Below, one piece after another: positions 35,229 to 47,829 of a stretch of DNA of 64,000 nt. Source of the DNA: Batkoa obscura (lineage: Eukaryota > Entomophthoromycota > Entomophthoromycetes > Entomophthorales > Batkoaceae); contig JASVEC010000055.1 of assembly GCA_030770535.1 (NCBI GenBank), positions 1 to 64,000 on the forward strand, in the 5' to 3' direction. Numbering within the stretch: position 1 is the first letter of the stretch; each line of letters opens with the position of its first letter. The position numbers were made by a program, and so were the translations under genes. The notes under the pieces were generated by a model that worked only from the letters and a program-made list of their open reading frames with translations, was not told the DNA's origin and ran no database searches.

Positions 35229-36823
35229 CTAAAGTTCATCGTATTTATTTTCAGGGGTAGGAGAGTATGCAGAAACGATGAAGAAAAGTACACCAAGCAA
35301 TAACAAGATAATAAAGAAAAGATTAAAAATAAACTTTTTATCATCTAAAACAAAAAAATGAAAAAAAATTAAATAACCTCTTAAACATTGCTTACTATTT
35401 TCAAATTTCTCTGGCAATGTGAATATTCTACAAGTACCATCTGCTGAACCACTAATTAAATATTTTCCATCTTTACTAAAGCTCAATGTAGTAATAGCAA
35501 ATGTATGTGCTTCTTTATAAGTTTCCAATACCTATTCAAGTATATAAATATGTAGACATAAAAAAGCAACTAAATTTACCCTTAAAGCATTACTATCACA
35601 AATACGAATGGATTGATCTGCACAAGCCACAGCCAAAAATTTACCATCATAACTGAAAACATTAAATAAACAAAAAACCAAATCAATATTAAATTACCTA
35701 ATAGCGAATGAACAAATAGGAGAAAAACCTAATGGACGAATAATTTCTTTTTCAAAGGTATCGATATCAAATTTTGAAATATAACTTCTTTTACGATCCT
35801 TAGAATTTATTGCTAAATAAAAATTATCTTTTGTTTCTTCTTTTCCAAATTTAATGTTTCTAAATTTGCAACTAACTTTATTCAAACTGCTTGGTGCTTC
35901 AATGTTATGTGCTAAGCTTCCATCTTTCACATTAAAAAAATGGATCACTTTGTCTGATGCTGTGGCATACTAGTAGTTGAATTAATATTTTATTCTATTT
36001 CATTAAATATTAGATTCATTTACATATCTGTCTTCACTATCAATATCTCCATCACTAATTTCTTCATTGATGCATTGTTTTCCATTTACTTTTGGTGTTA
36101 ATTCTGGATAGTTAAATAAACTAACCTAAGTAGAGATTAGCTATTGGATTTAGAATAAGTAATTTTATTTACTTGTCCTTCAGCTGAAGATATAAATAAA
36201 AGACTTCCTTCTTTATTGAATAGAGTAACTCTCTTTTTTTTAAAGTTTAATACTATCCTTTTATATATATAATAAAAAAGAATTACTTGATAATCGTTTA
36301 AACTATTATTTTCAATAATACGCTTTGATTGAGTTATGTCCATTCTATACCATTTAAAAAACTAATTCTTAACAACAAAATTAAACTACTTACTTATCTT
36401 TGTCCATTTTTCCTAATTTTAAACTTTCGTTTTCTCCTTTTATTATCTTATCTGAGGAGCCATTGATACCACATGCAAAAACATCAAACTAAAAATAATA
36501 AATTAAATCTATTCCATTTCAACTTTTGAATGAAGAGAGCTTACTTCTTTATTATAAGATAAACTGGTAGGTGCATCATCTCCTGAAGTCAAATCTGCTT
36601 TCATTTTTAATACTAAGGTTTTATTTTTTATTTGATATAATCTCTAATAATTGATTTTAATCTATTCGATAAATTTCCTAATTTATTAATTTACCAACTC
36701 GTTTTTCACTCCAGATCTTGAGCTGCCACCACCACCAGCTAATAAAAATTGATCATTGTCTATGAATTCACTACAACTTATTGGAAAGCCTACTCTTTCT
36801 AAAAAACTATTGTTTCTAGTCAT
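35229..36823 (-). CDS. Sec12/PREB-like WD-repeat protein of the ER
   Basis: Sec12 is the ER guanine-nucleotide exchange factor for Sar1 that starts COPII budding. Nine exons: 36823-36695, 36643-36545, 36488-36394, 36344-36287, 36232-36173, 36125-36024, 35969-35698, 35652-35580, 35531-35229, giving 396 residues. The N-terminus is Sec12-like: GFPISCSEF, then LAGGGGSSRSGVKNEL, matching the GGGG-x-x-GV loop that touches Sar1. WD repeats follow (FAITTLSFSKDGKYLISGSA). Residues 363-382 form one transmembrane helix, leaving a 14-residue luminal tail that ends KYDEL, an H/KDEL-like retrieval signal; yeast Sec12 ends HNEL. A 33-nt GT-AG stretch at 35345-35377 reads through in frame, so the final exon may or may not be split. 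Confidence 0.85.
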
Positions 36824-37160
36824 CGTTTTTTTCAATAAAATGGAAAAAATGGTCAATTTAAAAATTACTTCGATCAGTTTTGATAATTGTTTTGATTAGG
36901 TGGCTTATTTGATTACTATTTTTTATTGGGGTTTTGATCATTTTGATGAATTTAGAAATGAGTTTTTTTAGAAATTAGGTGAGTAATTTTTAAATCTTAG
37001 GTTTTAAAAGTAAACAAATTATTTAAAACCACTTCAAGTTTTTTATATGCATATGGAAATATCTTTAAAAAAAAGCAAGAATTCACAATCTTTTAAAACC
37101 CTTTTAAATTCTTTTTAGTTCAAATTTAAATCATTTCTATTGATTGACATATTTATAAAA

Positions 37161-37276
37161 TAGTGAGGATACTTGATGGAGCCGAGAATTTGCCCAAAGC
37201 TACTAACATTTTCACACAATTAAGGATTTATTGGTGCTTTTGAGCAAGCTCTCCACCCCATCAAGTATCTTCACTA
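37161..37276. mobile_element. 116-bp element with 19-bp inverted termini
   Basis: Left end TAGTGAGGATACTTGATGG and right end CCATCAAGTATCTTCACTA are inverted copies with one mismatch. The TA at each outer edge could be a TA target duplication, as in Tc1/mariner-derived MITEs. The interior has no ORF, and this is the only copy in the window. Confidence 0.65.
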
Positions 37277-37656
37277 GTTTAGAAGCACGTTAACTAATTT
37301 TAGAATTTTCAAAAGTAGCAAAAAGGACAATTGATAAAAGAATGCTTCAATATTTAAAAATAAATTAGTGGCATGCTATTAGTCAAATGGTAAACAATGA
37401 CGATTAACATTTTGGGCCAATTTTTGATTTTTTAAGCTAATAAAATTGTATTAATATTTTAAGCAACTTTCCCAATCTTTCAAATTTCTAATACTAATCA
37501 ATATAAAAGCTACTTTATCTCAAATTAAATCTTCCTGTCTAAAAGTTACATTGAAATAAATTTAGTTTATTAAAATTTTCGCTTGATTAGTGATTTACTT
37601 AAATTATTATGTGGGCATTTTTATTGTATACTTAACCAAACAAAAACTTAAAATAA

Positions 37657-37752
37657 GGGAGTGTTTTTTTGACTTCATTATTTTTTCCATTTTTTAAGCG
37701 CTATTTAAACAGAAGGTTTGTAGTAAAATTCTTAAACATAAAATACATCCCC
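37657..37752 (+). mobile_element. 99-bp MITE family, copy 15
   Basis: Starts GGGAGTGTTTTTTTG and ends ATACATCCCC. It is flanked by ATAA on both sides. Confidence 0.9.
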
Positions 37753-38938
37753 ATAATTTGTTCAAATTAGTAATATAATGCCCAATTCTATATTTAAAAT
37801 ATTTGACTACTACTAAATTGTCTCGAACAACCACCAATCAAGCAAGATTTAGCTATTAAAAATCAAGTTTTGTTGATCATAATATAAAAAACTAAAATTG
37901 ATAAAGCAATTAATCATCTTACAAAGATCCAATAAAAAGTGTTAGTTAGTATTAATTGAGGATATCTATGAACTAACTGCTGATAAGCACGTAATAGCAG
38001 TCTCTGTGCCTTTAGGCATTAAAGTTAGCCTTTTCACCAACAATAATATTAAAGAGAACTAGAGTTTTGGGCCTAGATTCGGGTTGAAATGCATTACAAT
38101 TATGCTTTTGCAAAAAATAAGGGAACTAGTTTGACTCTTAAGTATGTTTTGAGTAATTGACTTAGATTAAAAAAGGAAGACTTGCCCAAAGTACTAATAG
38201 TATTTGGTATAAAACTATTGATAATAGGTTGAGTAAATTCTTTACTTTTAGCCATTCATCTCAACAACTATTGAATACCTGATTTTTATCTCTGGAGCTG
38301 CCCAAAAATTAAGATAAAGTCTGACTACGAGAGTGTTTTTTGCCAATTGTCCTTTTCTCGCCACTTTCTAAACAAAAAGTAAATAACAAAGTTTAAAAGT
38401 ATATGAAAAAAAATCAAAAGATAAATTAGTATTAAAAAAGTATACTTTAATTGGTCTTATTTATAAACTTATGCTTGCTATTAATTTTATAATTCCATAA
38501 AAGTTAATAACTGCCACTTTAGCTTTGTTCCACAATTTCTATTCAATGTTGATATAAAAATAAGCTATCAAAATTAGTCAACAATTAATAATAATTTCTA
38601 AGTTTATAGATGATCCTAACAATCAATTATATCATCCATACCTTACACGAAATGATTTTTCTACTTATAAGTTAATAATTAAAAGTAGATGTTTGAAATT
38701 AGCCCTATTTCTCATCAAAGAAACTTTATTAGTAGATCTTGAAAAAAATAAGTATTGATTTAAACAATTAAAGATTTTAAGGATAACAAATGATAAATGT
38801 ACTTCAATTTAATTAAAACTTTAAATTTAAATTTATCAATTTATTAAGAAAAAGAAAAGTACATAAAAAAGGAAACTCTATTTGCCACTTCACCATTCAC
38901 CATTCACCAATCCTAACTATTACATCCTTATTCTTCGT

Positions 38939-39610
38939 TTATCCACATTTACCAGTTTTAAGATCACAAACACCTTGATAAGCGATACACTCTGGAGGCG
39001 CTTGTTCTTCCACATCATCTGGATCTCCACCCGCTGCTTGATAAATTTCCCTAATAGAAGGATACAAAGCGGCCGTTTTTTGACGATATTCATAAACTAA
39101 TCCAGCTTCACTTCTTACAACAAAAGTACCACCTAATTGGAAACCATCACCTTTGAAGTCACCAGCAATTTTTTTATCCTGTGCTGCTTTAATAGCAGCT
39201 CTACCTGTAGCTGTAAATAAATCTGAAATACCAGTAAATGCGGACGTTCTTGTTAATCCTAAGGCACTATGGGTTAATCTTTCTTTATCCAAATACAAAC
39301 CCCATTGCCAAAAACCACCGGATAAAAAGTCTTCTAAGCCTACTTCGTCAAAAGTAATGGCAACTAGTTTTACACCTAAATCATCAAATAAAGGCTTTAA
39401 TTCACTAAGTAACCGGGATTCATATCGACATAGTGGACAACCTAAACGACGTAGTACCTTTAAGATAACAGTGCAGTTGTTCCATAAGGTATTTAAAGTG
39501 ATAGGGTTCTTTTTCATATCATATACTGTAATACCCTCTAAAAATTTGGGCTTTTTATCCTTAGTAGTAGCCTTGCCTTTTTTTAATTTTAATTTACTGA
39601 TAATGGCCAT
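38939..39610 (-). CDS. PRXL2-type thioredoxin-fold protein, copy 1
   Basis: Intronless, 223 residues, member of the AhpC/TSA-like family that includes PRXL2A/B/C (PRXL2B is prostamide/prostaglandin F synthase in mammals). The redox motif C58-P-L-C61 sits in LRRLGCPLCRYESRLL, followed by LVAITFDEVGLEDFLSGGFW, then the LYLDKERLTHSALGL block and the family's GDGFQLGGTFVV segment. The fungal substrate is not known from sequence; a cytosolic thiol-redox role is inferred. The C-terminus has an extra Cys-rich tail (ECIAYQGVCDLKTGKCG) missing from copy 2. It is in tandem with copy 2 at 40972-41628. Confidence 0.88.
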   Translation of the reverse strand: MAIISKLKLKKGKATTKDKKPKFLEGITVYDMKKNPITLNTLWNNCTVILKVLRRLGCPLCRYESRLLSELKPLFDDLGVKLVAITFDEVGLEDFLSGGFWQWGLYLDKERLTHSALGLTRTSAFTGISDLFTATGRAAIKAAQDKKIAGDFKGDGFQLGGTFVVRSEAGLVYEYRQKTAALYPSIREIYQAAGGDPDDVEEQAPPECIAYQGVCDLKTGKCG

Positions 39611-39613
39611 TTT

Positions 39614-39710
39614 GTTTTATTTTATTTTTTATTTTATTTTTTATTTATTTTTTATTTTATTTTTTATTTTATTTTCTATTTTATTTTATTTTATTTTATT
39701 TGTTTATTTT
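39614..39710. repeat. TTTTA/TTTTTA tandem repeat upstream of PRXL2 copy 1
   Basis: About 95 bp of TTTTA and TTTTTTA units directly upstream of the start codon (position 39610), probably within the 5' UTR or core promoter. Confidence 0.85.
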
Positions 39711-40609
39711 TTTTATTAAAAATCAATTAAAAGATTTAGTGGTATTTATACTATTTTTTATGTAGTGTTAAATATTAATTTTTAATTTTTAATTTTCATG
39801 CTTTATTAATGGGTTAATTATTAATTGTTACTATTTTTATTATCTTTAAATATACTTTTATTTTATTTTATTTTAAACCTTTAACAAATATTATTAGTTT
39901 CAAACATTGTTTAAAGATTGAAGTTAAAAACATGATTCACTGTATGATTAATTTTAGTTAAATCTTTATTTTTTATTATTAAATCTAAGTTTTATTACTG
40001 ATATTTGATTATTCTACAATTAAACTTTAGCTATTGATTATTAATTTTTAATAACATTTATCGTAAACAGAAGATAGTAAAATAGAATATTACGATAATA
40101 TTCTAATGTTATTAAAACTTAATACAAAAAGTTAATAAATAATACAATATAAAACAAGATGAGAATAATTTTTCAAAGTTCAATAAAACTTGAATTTCAA
40201 ACATTAGAAACCTTGGAGTTTAAAAAAACTTTGCGTTTTTAGTTTACCAGAGTGAGATTAAAATCATATATATGAAAATCATTTACTAAATAAATTCATA
40301 TCAAAAATTAAAATCAACCAAATTCAATTTTATGGCTGTTTAAAAAATAAACAAAATTAAAATTGAATAAAAAAAAGTGAGATGTTTTATTATTTTTTCA
40401 TCTTTTTAGAACTAATTGTTACATTTTTATAAATTTTATTTATTTTTAGTAACTTTTAAATATAAAACATTGAAGTCCTTAATGGCTGTGATAAGATAAT
40501 AGAGACTAATATTTTCATTTCTGAGTTTATATTTTAGTTTCAACTTAAAACTTTAGATTAAAATTGAATTTTCATAGTTTTGAGATGTTATCTTATCAAG
40601 TATAACATA

Positions 40610-40707
40610 GGGGAGTGTTTTTTTTGATTTCATTATTTTTCCATTTTTAAGTGCTATTGAAGTGGAAAAACTGTTAGTAAAATTCTTAAACACAAAAATA
40701 CATCCCC
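40610..40707 (+). mobile_element. 99-bp MITE family, copy 16
   Basis: Near full length. If the element starts at the second G (40611), it is flanked by ATAG on both sides. Confidence 0.9.
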
Positions 40708-40971
40708 ATAGGAAGTTTAAAATTATATTATTCATAGATTTCAAGCTCAAAAATAATCTCATTGAACTTAAACTAGGATATATCCCATCGAAATTTTAAA
40801 TTCAACTATAAGATTCTCATCGAAATTTTAAAAATCACAAGACATTAATCATAAAAAATTCTTAATACAATTAAGATTCCCAAAAAAAACAAATAAATAT
40901 TACATATTTATTACAAAAAAATGTCTAATTTTATTACATACAAAGAATGTGATTATTCTCAAAAAAGTCTT

Positions 40972-41628
40972 CTATTTCTTATCTTTAGGATCTTGTAAAA
41001 GCACACATTCTGGTGGTGCTTGCTCTTCTACATCTTCTGGGTCTCCACCTGCAGCCTTAAAAATCTCTTTAATCGAAGGATATAAGGCCGCATGTGACTG
41101 ACGATATTCATATACTAAACCAGCATCTTTTTTAATTACAAAAGTACCACCTAATTGAAAGCCATCTCCCTTAAAATTGCCTTTAATATTTCGACCCATT
41201 GAAGCTTTAATTGCAGCCCGACCTTGAATACTAAAGATATCAGCAATGGCACTACTGGGAGATTGTTTTGTTAATCCTAAGGCACAATGAGTTAATTTTT
41301 CTTTATCAACATAAAGTCCCCATTCCCAATAACCGCCATTAAGAAATTCTTGTAGACCAACTTCATCAAAGGTAATAGCTACTAATTTTATTTTGAGATC
41401 ATCAAATAAGGGTTTTAAATCCGAAAGTAAACGAGCTTCATATCGACATAAGGGACAACCTAAACGACGCAATACTTTTAAAATAACAGTACAGTTATTC
41501 CATAACGAGTTTAAAGCTACAGGTTCATTTTTGGCATTAAAAACTATAATACCTTCTAAAAATGAAGGTGTTTCTTTTTTTCCATATCCTTTCGCTTTCT
41601 TCATTTTAAGTTTACTAATAATGGCCAT
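40972..41628 (-). CDS. PRXL2-type thioredoxin-fold protein, copy 2
   Basis: Intronless, 218 residues. It aligns end to end with copy 1 without visible gaps in the core: the same start (MAIISKLK), FLEGI, ALNSLWNNCTVILKVLRRLG, the C58-P-L-C61 motif, LVAITFDEVGLQEFLNGGYW and GDGFQLGGTFVIKKDAGL. Differences concentrate near residues 12-22, around 135-160 and at the C-terminus, which ends in a basic DPKDKK and lacks copy 1's Cys-rich tail. Both reading frames are intact, so both are probably functional. Role as for copy 1. Confidence 0.88.
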   Translation of the reverse strand: MAIISKLKMKKAKGYGKKETPSFLEGIIVFNAKNEPVALNSLWNNCTVILKVLRRLGCPLCRYEARLLSDLKPLFDDLKIKLVAITFDEVGLQEFLNGGYWEWGLYVDKEKLTHCALGLTKQSPSSAIADIFSIQGRAAIKASMGRNIKGNFKGDGFQLGGTFVIKKDAGLVYEYRQSHAALYPSIKEIFKAAGGDPEDVEEQAPPECVLLQDPKDKK

Positions 41629-41753
41629 AGTTTAATAGTATTATTTGTATTCGTTTTAATTTTAATTTTAAATCAAAATAAATTTAAATTTTATGTTTAT
41701 ATACTTTAACTTTTTCAATGTGATCTTATTATTTTATTATTTTATCATCTTAC

Positions 41754-41794
41754 TTTTGAATTTGAATTTGAATTTGAATTTAAATTTGAATTTT
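41754..41794. repeat. TTTGAA hexanucleotide repeat
   Basis: About six units of TTTGAA/TTTAAA upstream of PRXL2 copy 2. Confidence 0.85.
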
Positions 41795-42481
41795 ATCGAT
41801 GTAACAAGGTTTGAAAGCAAATGTTTTGCTTGATTTTTATGAAATTGTAAGGTTAATAAGCAATAATTTCATTCTATTCTTATTGATTATATATATATAT
41901 ATTATTTGTTACTTACATCGGAGCTTAAATTTTTACCTTTTTTTATTCAGTTTTAATTTTTGGAGTTTAAAAATGTTAAGTAATTGAAATTAAATCTTTC
42001 TTTTTTAAAATAGAATTAATATCTTAATTTTTATTATTATTATAAAAAATAAATTATTATTTTTTAATACTAATCATTTATTAATTTTTTATAATTATTT
42101 ATTATTAAAATTCAATAGAATAATAATAAGTGAATTTTAATAGCATATCTTAATTTTATTAGAAAATATTCAAGTTACATATCGTTTGATATTATGAAGT
42201 TTAGAAGAAATAATTCTTTTAAACTTATATAATTTTAAACTTATATTTTAAAAAGTTAAATTTCAATTTTAATTCTCATTTTAAAATGTGTAACAATGTT
42301 AAACAGTAATGAAACAAAATTCATGTCAGAATTTTAATTTTAAATCTCAACTAAAACATCAATTCTAAAAAAATAATATTTGAAACTTTAACAAAAAAAA
42401 TAAATTTCAAAAATAAATCTTATAATCTATTTTATATGTATCAAATATCAAACAATAATAAATTTCAATAAATAATTATAG

Positions 42482-42516
42482 AATAAAAAATAAAAAATAA
42501 AAAATAAAAAATAAAA
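42482..42516. repeat. AATAAAA tandem repeat
   Basis: Five units of a 7-bp AATAAAA-type pattern just beyond the 3' end of the DEAD-box gene. Confidence 0.85.
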
Positions 42517-42577
42517 GATATAATTAAATTAAATATATAATCTATTCTATACTTAAAACTTCCCATTCTCTCCTTCT

Positions 42578-45444
42578 TTAAAGATTTAATAATTTTAATG
42601 CCAAAGCTTCTTGATCTTCAATAGTAATTGGTTGATCCAGTTCAATAACTTTTGTTTTCTTGTTCTTTTTGTTATCTTCTTTTTCTTTTGATAATCTTTT
42701 ATTCTTTGAGTAATCCACTAATATTTTATCATCATCATTTTCATTATCACTGCTATTATTATTTTCATTATCACTGTCACTATTATTTTCATCATCACTA
42801 ACATCATCATCATTACCTAAAATAACTTGCATTTCAGTGTCTTCATAATCTTCTTTAAACTAAATAAATAAAAATAAGTAATCAATTAATTAATTTATAT
42901 TATTATTCTAATTAAAAATACTCAATTTTATTTTACCTTAGCTTTTAATTTTAATTTCTTTTCTTTTTTCTTATCTTTAGCTAATTGTTTATCATGAATA
43001 TCCGCCAATTTAAATTCCATGTTTTGTTGTTCAATATATTCTTTTTGAATTTTCTTAATATCAGAATTTTCTAAAAATTCTTGTCCATCTTCTAACTCAT
43101 ATAATTGATGTGCCTAAAATTAAATATGTTAATTTTAATCTTCTTTCTTTTTCATAATTACTACAATAAATTGCCACTTACATTTCCTTCGTCATCAAAT
43201 ACCATTTTTTCATTTTTGTTACCACCTTTTAATGCTTTTTGTTTAGCGTTTAATATTTGTCTTTTATTCATAGCAGCAACTTCCTAATAAAACATAAAAT
43301 ATAAGATATAAAATACAAATTAATTAACTAATCATTCTAATCTTTTCTAAAAATACTCACCTCAGCACTTTTCCCAAATGTAGCATCATCATTATTATCT
43401 AGCGCATGATCTCTTCTTTTAATCTTCATAAAATCATCATCTAGACTTTCATTATCACTTTCTCTATCTACTAATTTATTATAATGTTCTGCTAAAACAG
43501 TTCGATTTTTTTTTAAAAATAATTTTTCAACTTTAGTCTTAGTTTGTTTATCCGTTGATTTTTTCTTTTCTTCTTCTTCATTATCTTTTTGATTTATTAT
43601 TTCTTCCACTTTACTTTCATTCATTTTCTTATCTTTCTTTTTGAAAAATTTAATATTAGGTGTACCTGGAAGACCAAGGGATTCTGCAAATTGTTCTGCT
43701 GGAAGGGCATGTACATCAAATATTTGTTTATTTTTTTGTAAATAAATCGATTTCATATAAGAAACAAATGCCTTTTGTCCAATATATTTAATTTCTGGGT
43801 CTTTAAAACAAAATGCTTGTAATTGATGTTGAATTTCTTTTAATTGTGATTTTTTGGCTGCTATTTTGTTAATTTTGATTTCTTTCTTTTCAATTTCTTC
43901 TACCATTTTCATTTCACTTGGTAATAAAAACAAAAGTGAACTTCCACTCGATTCATATCTTGCTGTACGTCCAATTCGATGAATATATGTTTCTACATCT
44001 TCTGGACAATCTAATTGAATTACCCATTCTACCTTAGGAAAATCCAAACCTCTTGCTGCTATATCAGTACAAAATAATACACATTCGGGCATTTTGATGT
44101 ATTTTTCATATACTTCAATACGTTTACTTTGTTTCTGTTTACCATGTAAATGTAATAATGGTATACCAGGTTGTAATTTACAAAAAGTCTCAAAGATATA
44201 ACGAACCTAAATAAAATAATTCTCTATTAATATTTTTATCTTATAATGTATTTTTATATATTATTTCACCTGTTTACAACTAGACATAAAAACAATAGTT
44301 TTGTTTTTTAAATGGGTTTTAATAAAAGAATATAAGGTATCTAATTTCTTTGGTAATTCAACTGTCATATAAAATTGTTCTAAATTTTTAGGCGTTGAAA
44401 ATTTATTTTTTTCATAAACACCTACATATTCCGGTTGATTTAAAGATAATCGTGATAAATCTTTAACCGATTTAGTTTGTGTAGCTGAAAATAACATTGT
44501 TTGTCTTTCTTTAGGTAAAAATTCAATAATTGAATTAACACTTTTACTAAATCCCATATCTAAAATTCGATCCGCTTCATCTAATACTATTACAAAATAA
44601 TAAATAACAATATTATTATTGACCTTTTTTAGTTCATTTTTATCAAGTAAAACTTACCTAAAACCTGTAAATTATCTGCATTAAATCCACTCGTTTCATC
44701 CATATGTTGTAATAATCGACCTGGTGTACCAATCAATATATTCATTTTACTAATTCTTTCTTTTTCATGTTTTACTTGTTTACCACCAATCACTAAACCT
44801 GCAGATAAACTATGATGTTTGCCAATCTTACATAAAACCCCAAATATTTGTACAGCCTAAAAAGAATTGGAATATTAGTCAAAAAGAAGAGAGAGAAAAG
44901 TATAATAACTTACCAATTCTCTAGTTGGAGAAATAATCAAAGCACCTAAACCATCTTGTGAACCCCATTTATTTAAATATAAGTTTTCAATAACCTAAAA
45001 GAAACTTCAATTAATTAAAAATTTCTCCTTTTTTTTTTATTACTTACAGGTATTAAAAAAGCTAATGTTTTACCACTTCCAGTTTTAGCTGCTGCTAATA
45101 CATCTTTACAACTTAAAGCTTTTGGTAATGCTAATTTTTGAATCTCCGTCATTTCTAAGAAATTACTTTCTTTTAAACCTAAATTTTGAATACAAGTTAG
45201 ATATTATAATAAAATTCACAGTTGATATTTAATAAAACTTACCTCGAATTGTTTTACTAGAGATGGGTAACTCAGTAAACTTATTAGTTTCCGGTGGAGT
45301 CTATAACAAAGAATAGAGTCAATTAAGGATATATGAATTTATTAAAATTTTATTTACAATCTCTTTTGTTTCCAAAATCAATTTTTCAATCTCTTCTAAA
45401 TCTGCTTTGACTCGATCTTTTCTACCTCCTTGTAACTTAGGCAT
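42578..45444 (-). CDS. DBP4: DEAD-box RNA helicase Dbp4/DDX10
   Basis: Nucleolar helicase needed for 18S rRNA processing and U14 snoRNA release in yeast. Ten exons: 45444-45358, 45300-45243, 45178-45048, 44994-44914, 44856-44658, 44586-44270, 44206-43361, 43283-43182, 43113-42937, 42859-42578, giving 759 residues with matching phases. Motifs in order: Q motif ([11 protein letters not shown]...MTEIQ), motif [10 protein letters not shown] (78-86), [19 protein letters not shown] (188-191), SAT in [19 protein letters not shown] and HRIGRTARY. After the helicase core come the Dbp4-type DUF4217 segment ([15 protein letters not shown] [20 protein letters not shown]) and a long Lys/Glu/Asp-rich tail with an Asn/Asp/Ser run. 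The start is the ATG before [12 protein letters not shown], since upstream in-frame sequence is AT-rich. Confidence 0.94.
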
Positions 45445-45743
45445 TTGGATTCTTTTTCTATTAAAAGATTTAAAAATGGAAATTGAATTGAAAATTTTGA
45501 AAATTAAGTTTATTCCAATTCTCTCAAGAATAACCACTCAAAAATAAAAATTTCATTTGTTTTTTAACTCAAGGTTGATACTAAGTTTTTTTTTCTTATT
45601 TAATAACAGTTAAGAAATGACCAAAATCTAGACTAAAATAATTCAAAAAAGCAAAACTCAAAAAGCTTACAAAAAATCTTCAATTATAAAAAACCTAGAA
45701 TATTTATTTATTATCATTAAAATTCAATTCTCACACATAGTGT

Positions 45744-47439
<1,696 letters not shown>

Positions 47440-47829
47440 TTTTAATTATATTGAAAATGAAAAAATAATAAATTTCTTTTTTTGATGAATTTAATTTTGT
47501 TTTATAAAATTAACAAAATCAGATATCTTTTTGATGTAAAACCATAATGTTTGAATTTCAAATAAAGTAGTGAAACAAATAATGTCCAAGTTATTAGAAA
47601 CAATAGAAAATGATTATTAAAAATAAATAGAATAATTGAACTCAAAACATCGATTTTATTTTTATTTAAAATGAAATCAAAAAGAAGAAGGGGAGGTAAA
47701 GATCTTAAATGAAAAAAGAAAAAGAGGGATACAAAAGAGACAAATTTTTAAATTTGAGTGAAAAGATAGAAAAATGGCATCAACATAAATTCAATTATAA
47801 ACGTAAAACCAAGTACCAAGTTTTTTCTT
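47440..47829. other. Spacer between RBMS-like gene and NKAP
   Basis: A 390-bp purine-rich (on the plus strand) spacer. An open plus-strand frame at 47709-47999 overlaps the real minus-strand exon and is not called. Confidence 0.5.

Larger units (their letters stand above)
36824..38938. other. 2.1-kb intergenic region
   Basis: No gene seen. It holds an inverted-repeat element at 37161-37276 and a 99-bp element copy at 37657-37752. The stretch 37950-38350 is slightly less AT-rich but has no supported frame. Confidence 0.5.
39611..40971. other. Spacer between the two PRXL2-type genes
   Basis: Contains a TTTTA-type tandem repeat just upstream of copy 1 and a 99-bp element copy at 40610-40707. 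No gene seen. Confidence 0.55.
41629..42577. other. 0.95-kb AT-rich spacer with simple repeats
   Basis: No gene seen. It holds two simple tandem repeats, annotated separately. Confidence 0.55.

Noticed and set aside
39153-39719. 188-codon plus-strand frame
   Set aside because: It is antisense to PRXL2 copy 1 and then runs into the TTTTA repeat. The minus-strand frame has a clear protein family; this one has none. The same applies to 41393-41635.
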